This document shows positions 22,522 through 33,328 of a stretch of 64,000 bases of DNA, in pieces. The stretch's first letter is position 1. Each line of letters begins with the position of its first letter. The notes beneath the pieces were generated by a model that saw only the letters and a list, made by a program, of their open reading frames with translations, was not told the origin of the DNA and made no database searches. This DNA comes from Nymphaea colorata (taxonomy: Eukaryota; Streptophyta; Magnoliopsida; Nymphaeales; Nymphaeaceae): assembly GCF_008831285.2 (NCBI RefSeq), contig NC_045138.2, positions 34,528,769 through 34,592,768 of the forward strand, read 5' to 3'. The position numbers and the translations under genes were made by a program.

Positions 22522-24394
22522 ATGGGAACTAAGATCAAAGGATTCTTAAAAGGGATCAAATACATATCACAGATTTTTGGTAACATGCGTACACATATTT
22601 TTCTTTGCGAATATTGGCGGCTTATTGATCTTGAATATCTGATGTCCTTATGCTTCTTACATCTCCAGTCTACAAAGAACATGAAATGGAAATAGGGTAT
22701 CCTACTGATGTGAGACATGTGGTGCATGTAGATTTGGACGACCCATCCGTGACTCCTCCTAGTTGGGTATGTAAAATCAAACTAGATCTTCTTTTCTTTT
22801 TATCTTTATTTTCCTTTTAGTTGTTTGCCATCCTGGCCACCATATTTACAATAAGAAATATCACATTTCGGCAATGGTTGGGATCAAATACGATGGCTTG
22901 GTGATAGATCCCAAGTACCAATGGAAAGATGGAAGATCAGAGCCAAATGTTACTAGGTTTAAGTAACCACTTTGCCTCATCTTGTAAATGGATCATGGAA
23001 GTTCCCTGAAGTGCCCCTCACCCGGTCACAATGATGTCTTACCAAGAAACGGTTGGATGAGAAACTGTGATTTTTTTTTTTTACTTTCACTCGGAGGTCT
23101 GCCAGCACAAGGGAGATGCTGCTATATGTCTCGTCTTGTACCACTGCATTACTATCGCTGTAGAAAGAAACAAACAAAATAACTGCTATTCAAGCAAACT
23201 TACCAAACGATCCAGTTGGAGATTAATTATTGTTTTCTGCATTATTAGCCTTCAGTTGGCATCTTGACAAAAAACAGTAAAAATCCTTCGTACAGGAACT
23301 GCAGCACATGAACAGACAGAACAGAGCTCATCTAGATATTTTCACCGCATGCTGGGTATCTCTGCATGTTTCTTGTTTTTACCTTTTGATCCGTCACGGT
23401 TACTTTTAAACTTGCAGATGAAGGAGTTCAAGACAGCCCCTGAATTTTCTTCAACCTCATTGGCGAATTTTGGACAAAGGGATATGGTGTCTTGGGCTTC
23501 TAGTGGTAAGTCATGAATCGTTTGTTTTGCTTTGAGCTTTATTCTGAGATAAAAGTAGTTCAATTCATACTACAATAACTACTCCGCTCACTGTTCGAGT
23601 AGACGGTCATACAGTGTCTTGTTATGCACCCTCGCTACCCTTCTTTACGAATTCCTCTGCAGCATGTAGAGAAGGTATTCAATCCACTTGTGCTACCATT
23701 TCGTAGCCGCCACATGCTTTCGATCCAGCATTTTGCGAGTATCCGTCCCTGAGTCAAATTTTAACCACCTCCTTTTCATTATTTCTGCACCCCATGCGAC
23801 AGAGATAATCAGGTGCTGATCCCTGCTCGTCTCGGACCGACGAGGCAGAGGCGACAGCCCATCCGTCTCACGCTCTGTGGCGAAAACATGATCTTAGCGT
23901 TGGTTGAGTACATCATGGATACTGTTCCAGCTGCAACACATTAACGACGCTAGCTAAAATTCTGTCATTTGGAATTCCTCAAAAGCGGGTCGCTAAGAAA
24001 TTGAACAAAGGGTTCTGATGGGAATCTAAAATGTCACTAATTTTTGGGACGGAAGGTATCATGTGCTTGTTGCAATACGACAGAGAACTAGCAAATAGAT
24101 GCATGAAAATTTAGCGAGTACCAACGTAAATTCATTTGTTTTTCCTTTTTGTTTTCTTGGAACGAAAGAGAGAGATTCCTGTTGGGTAATGTTACTGCCG
24201 TTTGTGGTTGGGAACATTCAGACTTTCAGACGCCTGAGGAGCTACTTCAACAAGGCCCTGACATACCTGTCGGCTCTCCCCCGCGCGAAACCCCGAGGAA
24301 GACATCCAGGCGCAAGAGATCCAAGGACTCTTCAGCAACAAGATCATCTAAACCTCCCAAGCAGAAAACTTCCAATGCGGATAAGCAGATGTAG
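22522..24394 (+). CDS. ROP-interactive CRIB motif protein (RIC)
   Basis: RIC proteins bind active ROP/RAC GTPases through a CRIB motif and pass the signal to actin, microtubules or exocytosis at the plasma membrane. Exons are 22522-22579, 22669-22766, 23418-23505 and 24222-24394, all GT-AG with consistent phases, giving 138 residues. The N-terminus MGTKIKGFLKGIKYISQIF is the family signature. The CRIB core follows at residues 28-40, IGYPTDVRHVVHV, fitting I..P....H..H. Exon 2 ends in VTPPSW and exon 3 continues MKEFKTAPEFSS, as in other RICs. The last exon gives an acidic/Gln patch and a strongly basic tail (RKTSRRKRSKDSS, KPPKQK). The acceptor of exon 4 is fixed by phase: using ACATTCAG at 24221 keeps the frame open, whereas the AG eight bases later runs into TGA. 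A 5' UTR intron (GTAAGT at 22347 to about 22491) is likely. Confidence 0.85.
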
Positions 24395-25530
24395 ACGTTC
24401 ATGGAGGCTAATGAAAACTGCAGTTATCCTATGTCCTCCTCTATTCCTTGGTCGTTCTCGCCTCACATGAAAAAAAAAAAAAGAACAGTTGATCGGTTTA
24501 AGTGGTAGTGGCTGTTCGTGGATTCCTGACTTGAAGACAAAAAATGGAATTTGGACAGATTACCATCTGTAAAGTAACTTAATTTTTTCGTTATTTATTT
24601 AATTGGGCAGTGTAACAACTTCAAGACATAAACGGTGTGGCATTAGTGTCGTCCTTGCATACTGTACTGATCCATTTTACATTTGTCATATTGTGAAGTT
24701 TCATCCAATGACTCCAGAGGTTGTTAAGAATTTGTTTTCCATCATTCGCTACGACTGAATAAATATTATGATTGAATTTATTCCTTTCCATATGCCATAA
24801 GTTGTCCTCATCCATCGGTGAGCTTCCCGTTGCTGGAAACAAGTCAGGCAGCCCTTCGTGTGTTAGTGCCCTGTGGAATCAATTGGGAGTTCTCTAGCAT
24901 TTGTAGGGGGGCGGCATGTACATAACAAAGTGGTTCATGCACTTCATGAATTTTAGTTGATGATATATGTCAAACTCTGTGATACCTTTTGCGAGAAGAG
25001 ATGGTTTTCCACTTTGAGAAGAATCTCTAGAATGACTCTGAGTGAAGCAATTAGATGCTAAGAAATATGTACCAGACCCCTTCACTTATCAGTGGAGGAC
25101 ACAGTCGACGATTGAACAGGTAGATGTTCATCCCCCATGGTACCTCCCTAATCCATGCAGTAAGAAGATGACATATAGATAATCAGGCACAGTTCCTGAA
25201 GCAATTCCTTTTTCTAGCTAGTAATAACCGATGAACTGCCTGGCTCACTTCTAGGTTTCCTGAAAAGTAACGATTGGTGCTTTAAGCATAGGCATGGCAG
25301 TTCAAAAGTTTAATGACTTGAAGCAAGAAGTGAATAAATTAATGGCTGTCAGATGATGCATGAAGCATTTAAAAGCATGAAAGTTGACACCGTGTAAGTA
25401 ATAAACTAGAAGGCAAACATGCATCTTAGTATTATGTAATGTGCAAATAGACCATACTGCATGATAAATTATTCAAATCAGCGTTCAAAATTTCAAATGT
25501 CGAAGCCAATGATGCCAGCGAGGCCTGCTT
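24395..25530. other. Intergenic, RIC 3' flank
   Basis: Includes the RIC 3' UTR and spacer with an A run (24470-24484). A minus-strand frame at 24842-24621 has a plausible residue composition but no domain I can name. Nothing else is supported. Confidence 0.4.
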
Positions 25531-25864
25531 TTACCCACTCAACTTTGCTCGTTCGCCTTCAGACACAAGAATGAAGGACCAGAAGATTGCTGCAATCATC
25601 TAAAAAAAGAAGCAGGAAGTAGCACATCGTGCGGATGATGATTATAAAAAAATCGCCATTTTGGGGGCAGCCATCTACCTGCGCCTGAAAAATAGTATCC
25701 CCAAAATTATACTTGTAGGTTTTCTTGCAGTGGTTCAAGGCTCTCGTTCTAGCACCACTACTGCTGCAATATGCATCAGAGAATTCGGCATATCCCCAGC
25801 ACCCTCCAACGACAAATTGGAGTACCACCATTGCAGATAACATAAATATTTGCGGGAAGGGCAT
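25531..25864 (-). CDS. Putative small membrane protein, two exons, family not recognised
   Basis: On the minus strand, exon 25864-25679 (62 codons) ends in CAG|GTAGAT. A good acceptor (TTTTTTTAG) precedes an exon at 25599-25531 ending in TAA. Both junctions are phase 0, giving an 84-residue product. It starts MPFPQIFMLSAMVVLQFVVGG (signal peptide or first membrane helix), has a loop with two cysteines (AYCSSSGAR, NHCKKTYKYNF), and then a second hydrophobic segment created by the splice, MIAAIFWSFILVSEG. An AG directly before the ATG (ATTTAG at 25865-25870) means this may instead be the last two exons of a longer gene. I do not recognise the family and assign no function. Confidence 0.35.
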
Positions 25865-25870
25865 CTAAAT

Positions 25871-27577
25871 CTCCACAAGGCAGCTTAGATAGCATTCTCC
25901 GTTTTCCGTATTCTAAAGTAAGTTTTATGGGTTTTCGATCGTACATAACTGAATGCACGATGACAAATTATTCACACATTATTATATGTGTACTTCTTTG
26001 TATGTCGAGCAATAAAATGGTTTGTTGGGCATGTACAAGCAAAAACAGAGATCCACATGATATGGAACTTTAACAAGCACGCATTGCATAATGGAGGTGC
26101 TTTGATAGCATTACTAGGAAATAATTTCGATATATCATGAAACCGCAATCAATTTTTCCTGTCATAACTCATCAGCTAATTAGCTTAGTATATGTTGAAG
26201 TCTTAATCGCGGGATGGAGAGTAACCATCCCAATGGTTAATATAGAAAAGGCTACTGAATCGAAATGGAACGCCAATGCGAATGTGCCTGCAGCATATGG
26301 GGTCAACAGAACGCAAAGTATTACAATTGCTGTTCGTGTTTTTTGAGATTTGAGAAGAAGCATTGATCACATATGTATTTGCTAGCTGAACTAATCAACT
26401 TCCTTGTGCTGCATATTTCCGATTGAAAAATTGGAGAAGAGTTAATTAGAAATTACACAAAAAAGAAAAAAGGAAAAGTAGCAATCTTCTTGTGACACAA
26501 AATGGTTATCAAAGAAGGTAGAAGTATGAGTCATCTACTTTGGCCCCATGCTTGTTAAGGCGTTATATGAAAATGGACGATTGAGACTGAAAGTCTCTTT
26601 GAATAACCAACCGCAAAAAAAGCTAAAGATCTGATATGCAGTACATTTAATACGCCATGCAAAAGCTAAAGATAGATAATGCACAATTAAAGGGCAGTTT
26701 CTTTTGGCCGAGAATGTAACATTGCAAATAGTAAATTGGTTACTTTTTCAAATTTGAAACAGCATAGCTTGGAGAGGATTGATAGATTTCATGGAATGCT
26801 TACTGGTGGGTCAACTTCCTGTACGATAGGAAATGAAAACCACCAAAGCTTCTTTTTCTTCTTATTTTTATGTTTTTAGCAAGCTGCCTTCAACATAGTT
26901 CTTCCTCTTGAATCCTTTGTATTAGAAGGCACATGTTGTCCCCTCTAAATCCTAATCCCATCGATGAACTCAGGTTGGTGGGGAATGGTAGTGGGGTAGA
27001 GAGAGAGAGAGAGACCAAGGTGAGGGCGGTAAGTCGGACAGTCTCAGATGAACAAGTAGATCTAATGTCTTCTCTGTTCTTTGTATGACATGATAGCTTA
27101 TGTGATGCATGCTATATTGTTTAGCTACATTCGTACTAACAGCATAAAAATGCATTTGTTTGTTCATTGAGATCCAGTAAAACAGTAGCCCGTTGTGGTT
27201 TTCCCCACTCGGATATGCATATTAATCACACAATTACTACATGTTTAACCTGAACTCTTATTAGATCTGCTTCTTAATTTATTACCGAAGCCCCAAACTA
27301 ATCGGGTATGGAATGAATCGGACTGCACCTCCAATCTTTGGCTGAACCGGTGAACGAAACAGGCCGTGGCAGACCTATTATGTTTCCGCAATGGGCTGCG
27401 CCGGCAAGTATAGCTTAGGCTCTCCACCAGAGTCGAGCCCCATCCTCGTCGGGTATCAGAGAGCCCAATTGGAGATCGGCCCAGAGTGGACTCTTGGTCC
27501 ACAAAAGACACGTTTGCCGTGAAACGCCTGTAGCCTGGGACTCTGGTGTGGCAGAGGGAGAGGGAGCGAGAGAGAAG
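25871..27577. other. Intergenic, upstream of DDRGK1
   Basis: AT-rich spacer with a GA microsatellite at 26999-27014. The last 300 bases are more GC-rich and end in GA-rich sequence at the DDRGK1 start codon, probably promoter and 5' leader. No other feature recognised. Confidence 0.4.
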
Positions 27578-30500
27578 ATGGACGAACTCTTCGCTAGCTT
27601 GCTGTTGATGGTTCTGGTGATTGCTGTCTTCCCTTTACTTCTTTGGAGACGTCGTCAGGAATCGCGTTCTCCCCAACCACCGGTGGTAGGCTTTCTAAAC
27701 TGTTCCCTACAAGTCAAAATCCCTCTGTTTATTGGTTTAGGTTTTTGAAACAATAAAGAATTACTAGAAAGATTCAATGATTGGGTCAGGATCGCGATTG
27801 TTTCTTAACATGGCATCAGTATCCAACTAATTCACAGTGCCCGTTAATCAATTCCCTCTGTTTGCTTTAATTGTATCAAAATTTCGACGGGCATTATGAA
27901 TTTGACACGGTTTTTCATTTATTTTCTGTGATTTTTTTGAACTCTCGTTCGTCCTCCTCATCCTCAATGTCTCGGTATTCTCTATGGTCTACCAACTCAG
28001 GTCGATAGATCTTTTCCCGTGGAAATTACACGGCGATGTTACGATTTTATTATTTTGAATTTTAGAGCAATAAGGGGACTGCTATTATATGCAAATTCTT
28101 ACGGGCATGAATCTCGACAAGAACGATGTTCATGACGAGGAGAAATTTGAGTATGGAGATGGAAAGGGACCAGTGACCCGCTTTGCTTTTTATATCAAGT
28201 CGGGCGTCTTATTGACAAATTTCTTGGTAAGCAAAATGAGTTATGACCGTATTTCTATAAAAAAATCACTCGTTTATGAATCTTTCGTACTACGGTATAG
28301 GTTCAGTACCATTTTCTTTGGTGATTTCAAGATCCAGTTCTTTGATGGTAGGTAAGCTTTTGAAGCTTTTACCGCCTAACGCCAAGCCTTTGAATGGATG
28401 TTTAAGTGTTGTGCACTATCCTGCACTACCTATACATTCTTGAAATTTGAACAAGCATCTCTTGCACAACGAACAGACGCAACTCTTATTGTGTCTTTAT
28501 TTATCATTATACTGTATCTTTTCATTGTCTCATTCACAGAGGTGTTTGCTGCATAGCCATCTGTTTAGCCAACTCAATTGTTCCTAGTAAACTTTCTCTA
28601 GCTTAAGTAATCAGGCTGCATTGTTTTAATGTAATAAAAAGAAAGAGGAGGCTCTGAAGCTTTGTTTTGCTTCATGCAAAATCTAGGTTCCACATCAGGA
28701 CACTGTAGTTCATCATGGTGGAGTTAGGCGTATGAGACGAAGGCCAGCTGCAAGTGCATCAACATCATCTGCCATGCAAGAAGGTTTTTTATTTTTAATT
28801 TTTCCTTTGAGATGAATCGAACAATGATTTCGTTGAAAGTTTCTTGCAAGCACAGGTTAATGGTTTTCAGCTTGGCCTTTTTCATTTTTTTTCCTTTTAT
28901 TTATTATTTTTTCCTGGTCCTTTTTTGTTCAAATGGACTTGGGAACTATCATTGTATCATATCTTTTGATCCTTGAATTGGGTATATCGGGAGAAAATGC
29001 CATGCACCTTAGACATAAGAACTGGATCGAATTTATGGTGACTAGATGAAATACGTTTCATGCCGGATTAACTGGTTATCTATGCATGGTTTTTAGCCTT
29101 TTAGGTGTTCCAGTGGTCAAAGGATCTGAACGTAGATAGGTTGAACTGAAAAACAAGGAATGGGAGTGCTGCAAGTTGCAGGCAGACTATCTATGATTGG
29201 ATTTCTTATGCTTTTGTAATTTAGAGTCTAGACCACTGTCCCATGGTTGTATATTCGCATGATTCGAAGTCCATTTGTATCCAAAATGGCTCCTGATTTT
29301 TTGGCTTAAGAACATGTATTGGAAAGCAGCTGGATGGCGCAAAACAGATGGGCTAAATGCCACTTGCCATAGCAAAGGTGCTAATTGAGCTAAATGAGAC
29401 ATGATTGAACTGTTCAGTTTTCGTCCTTAAATCATTGTAAGTCCATATGTACCTAAAGGATCCCAGTTTCTTGGCTTAAGAATACTTTGTCGTTGAGGTA
29501 TGTGGATGCCACAGAAGCAGGAAAACCAAATCTTGCTTGCCACAGGAATTGCTGCTAATTGAGCTGAGAGAGACATTATTGGACTGTTCAGTGTTCTTCC
29601 AATTTGTCTCAAGCTTGCTCATCTGGGGTTCATATTTTGTCTCGTGAAATCAAGTCTGTCTCATTGTAAATGGGGAACTATGCTGTTTTCAGTTTCTTGG
29701 AAATTAGACTTTATATGCTAGTCGCTCAAGGTCATTCACTGTAATCAGAATTCCATGAGCAAGCCAAGTCCAAGAGTTGATTCTTAATGAAAACTGTTGC
29801 TTTCTGAATGATAAGACCAGGAATTCTTTACTTACCCAGCACCTTTCTCATAGATGATAGAGGTGTACATGTGCCTTTTATCAACTCTCAACCAGCCCAT
29901 GTGCATGTTAACATGTACATATAGGCAATGTTTCAGCTGCTTCCGCTGAACCTATCCATATAAGCTTCTTATTTCATAGTTCATCCACTATCTTATAAGG
30001 TTTCAGGCCAAGGTAGGTATATGCTGCTTTCTGGTGATTATTTTGAAGTCCCTATGTGACATGGGAATAGAACTTTCAGATGTCTGTGGAATTATACTCT
30101 GAGCATCTTGTCTTTAATTGTATGAACCATTCTAATTTATGAATGTTTTCATAGGAAAAAAAGGTGTTTTCAGTTTTTTTGTGCTTTGTATCAGTTTCTA
30201 TAGTTCTCTTGCTTTCTTAAGTTCTTCAAATGCAGACATTGCTGTTCAAAGCGAGGAAGAGGATTCTGCTGGTGATAACTATGTTGCCAAATCTTCTAAG
30301 AAGAAAGAGAAAAAACGTCAAGAGCGGGAAGCACAACGCCAGGTTAGCATGGAACCTGTCTGCTCCAATTGCTACCATGTTTTTCATTTAGGAATATGTT
30401 GGACTGTTGGTCTTGGAATGTGTTTGAATGCTGTTCTTATTTTCTTTTGCGGGTTCTTTTATTTGATGATTAAGGATAAAAGAAAAGGAATATGACCTCA

Positions 30501-32323
30501 TATTTCCGAAATTATATTTCTTTTCTTCTGTGGCATCTCTTAAAAAGGCTGAGGAAGCTGCACGTGAGACAAGGCAAACAAAGCAAGACCGTTATGCTGA
30601 AATGAGAAGGAGAAAGGATGAAGAACGTGAAGCTCAGGAACGTCTACTGGTGAGTGTATTGATTTTACAATGCTAAATTGCATTCATTATTGAATTTCAG
30701 CTCATCTTGCCCTATACTGCTTTTAGGAGGAGGAAGCTATGGCTCGCAAAGCGAAGGAGGAGGAAGCTGCTACTCTAGAGTTTGAGAAATGGAAGGGAGA
30801 ATTTTCTGTTGATGCTGAAGGTAGTGGAGAGAATGAAATGCCTGATGGAAGCCAAGGTCTACTTTTTGATTTTGTGGAATACATTAAGGTACTTGAAAGA
30901 AAAAATTCAACTGATTGTCAAATTGTGTATTATGTAACAGTTGATTATTGGATATTTTTTGAAAATAATTATTGGATATTAAATTGCTGATTTTACCCCC
31001 TTAATGTGATGCTTCTTTTCTCCAAGGAACTGGTGAATACATGCCTCTTGGTATCGGCAAATTATATCATGTCCAAAGAACCCTGTGCATGGCAAACATG
31101 CACCTCTGTACCCCTTCCAGAGAAAAAGAAAACCAAAAGGAAAAAGAAAAAAACAACATTGTGGATAATCATGCTTCCCATCGTGCACTATACATATGCC
31201 CATATGAAGTATCCTTGACTAATGCATAATGTAGCATGTGGTGAACCCTTGCATGTCTTTGCATTACACATGTTATAGGAGATAAGCAGCTGAAAAGGAG
31301 TTGGTTATTCTAATACAAGCAGCTCTGATAGTTTTTCAAATCTGCAGAAGCAGAAGTGTGTGCCTTTAGAAGATCTGGCTGCCGAGTTCAAGCTACGTAC
31401 TCAGGTAAGTGAAGCATTTCTCCCTTAAGCTTTGCCACCTTCTTTAATTTGTAGTTGATAAAAATATGCTAATTTGAATAATGAATGGTGTTCACAATCA
31501 CTTCTACCCGTCAGTTTGTTTGTGTATTTTATGTGACAGTGTGATGGCTAAAGGAACTTGCAATATGTGACAGTGTGTGTAGTTCATTTTTTTTTCGTCA
31601 GTTTTTCAGTGTGATATGCTCCTTCCAAATTAAGATACCGGCAACAAAGTGAGTGAAACTTTGACTAGGAATTCCTAGTATGTTCTCATTGATGGGTTTG
31701 TTCATGTAAGTGTTGGGCGAGAATGAATTTCATGTTTTGATGTGCATCACTACTTCTATGAAGCTACAGACCAAGAAGTTATTGAAGAGAATAGTGCCTT
31801 CTACATGCTTAAATAGTTTCACTTCGTCCAACAGCCGTTCTTCTGACATCATTGGTCATGGCTCATCCCGTCATCCCTCTTTGGATTTCATTAGTATCAT
31901 TTTTGCCACTCCAAAAATCAGCTTATAAGTTCAAACTATGTTCCAGTTTAAGTTTTTTTTTTTCTTTTCTTTTCCTTTCTCTGCAGGATTGTATCAACCG
32001 CATAAATTCCTTGGAGAAGATGGGTGAGTTCACTCTTCTGTTGTTGTAATTGATGCTTTTCCAGATACCACCCATATATTGGGGCCTAATGTTCTGACGG
32101 GTATCGCTTCTGTATAGGGCGTTTATCTGGGGTTATGGATGATCGTGGCAAGTACATATACATCTCTTTAGAGGAGATGCAAGCAGTTGCAGATTACATC
32201 AAGCGGCAAGGCCGAGTTAGTATTTCTCATCTTGCCAGCAGATCTAACCAATTCATTGATTTGGAGCCAAAAGTTCAGCTTGATAGCGAACTTGGTGCTG
32301 CCGATGCAGTTCTTGTTGCATGA
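27578..32323 (+). CDS. DDRGK1: DDRGK domain-containing protein 1 (UFM1-binding protein UFBP1)
   Basis: ER-membrane adaptor of the UFMylation pathway; with the E3 ligase UFL1 it supports UFM1 transfer and ER-phagy. Eight exons, all GT-AG with matching phases: 27578-27685, 28687-28783, 30236-30342, 30548-30649, 30727-30888, 31348-31404, 31987-32023 and 32118-32323, giving 291 residues. The order is an N-terminal membrane helix ([20 protein letters not shown]) followed by WRRRQ; a basic RRMRRRP patch; a long charged coiled coil ([35 protein letters not shown]); [11 protein letters not shown]; then the DDRGK/PCI-type winged-helix region with [26 protein letters not shown] and [11 protein letters not shown] (DDRGK at 231-235), ending [15 protein letters not shown] and NQFIDLEP. 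The exon 1 donor could be three bases earlier, dropping one valine. Exons 2 to 7 are short and the first two introns exceed 1 kb. Confidence 0.95.
29267..29600. repeat. Imperfect direct duplication of about 160-170 bp inside DDRGK1 intron 2
   Basis: Copies at about 29267-29424 and 29439-29600, period about 172. Shared words in order include AAGTCCAT.TGTA, TTGGCTTAAGAA, TGCTAATTGAGCT and TTG.ACTGTTCAGT. It is entirely intronic and does not alter the splice sites. No transposon ends are visible at the copy borders. Confidence 0.65.
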
Positions 32324-33328
32324 TAATGTAAAACCTTTTTGTAGAAAATGTCTATTTCGTCAAGGAACACATATAGATGGAAGTATGACAATAATTCACG
32401 TTGGGTATTGACTTTTTTTTCCTCTCCATTTCATCCCGACATCTGCTGCTAACCAGAGAATGTGTCGTTGAATAGATGAATTTGTTGATTGAGAATGGTT
32501 GGATTCAATTATGACCAAATGCCGGTATCAGTTCAAGTAAGGTCGTAAATTCCTGTTTCAGTTGATATGCTTCGTGATAAATGAAGGCTGGCAGCATGAG
32601 GATACTTTCTGTGTGGGGTGTGTGCATACAAGTTCGAGTATCAGTTGATATGCTTCTGTGGCAACCCAAGAAAACTGGCAGCATAAGAATGCTCTTATTC
32701 ATGTGTTAGTGTTTCGGCATGTTTGGTATGCATATCCCTATTAAATAAACGTCCAACATTTTAACTGAGATAAGGGAACATCAGAAGGGGTCTTTGGCAG
32801 CATTAACGAAACGTCGTAGATATTACAGAAAATGTAACTTCATTTCGAAATGATGATACGTTTTATTAATATACAACAAGCCCTGCCAAAATTTTGGCAA
32901 CCGAACTGGTATAACAAACATAAGATGTACAGAACAGCTCTGGGAACGCCGATCCGTAGAAAACCAAATGCCTCGGTCATGCATAAGCTTCAGTCCGTCT
33001 TGCTTTATTCAAAGGATTATCCACGGGAAGGACCAACCGAACATAAGCTTCTTCGTCTCAATAAATCATGAAACTTAGCCAATATAAATTATTTCGCCAG
33101 CTTGGCAGCTGTGGTTCTCACCCTTTTTTTTAATGTTTGGTTTTTTCCCTCCCTTTTTTTGAAGTATGCTCTCGATGTCAAGATTTGTCGTAAGGTAATT
33201 GTGGTTTTTAGCCAAGCAAAACAAGATGATTATTCTGCTGAGATCCAGTCTGTCGGAATATTTATGCCGGGGCAGAATTACTCTTCTTAGCCTGAAAGAG
33301 CAAAAACCTCAAGCTATAAGCTCCATAA
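32324..33328. other. Convergent intergenic region between DDRGK1 and the TBC gene
   Basis: Holds the 3' UTRs of two tail-to-tail genes. A short direct duplication sits at about 32560-32700 (CAGTTGATATGCTTC ... CTGGCAGCAT in both halves). No third gene is visible. Confidence 0.5.

Noticed and set aside
24621-24842. Minus-strand frame considered as a LINE or reverse-transcriptase zinc-binding fragment
   Set aside because: No Cys/His spacing or polymerase motif.
27245-27511. 88-codon minus-strand frame upstream of DDRGK1, considered as an organelle-DNA insertion
   Set aside because: No chloroplast or mitochondrial gene wording is recognised. It is better explained as GC-richer promoter sequence.
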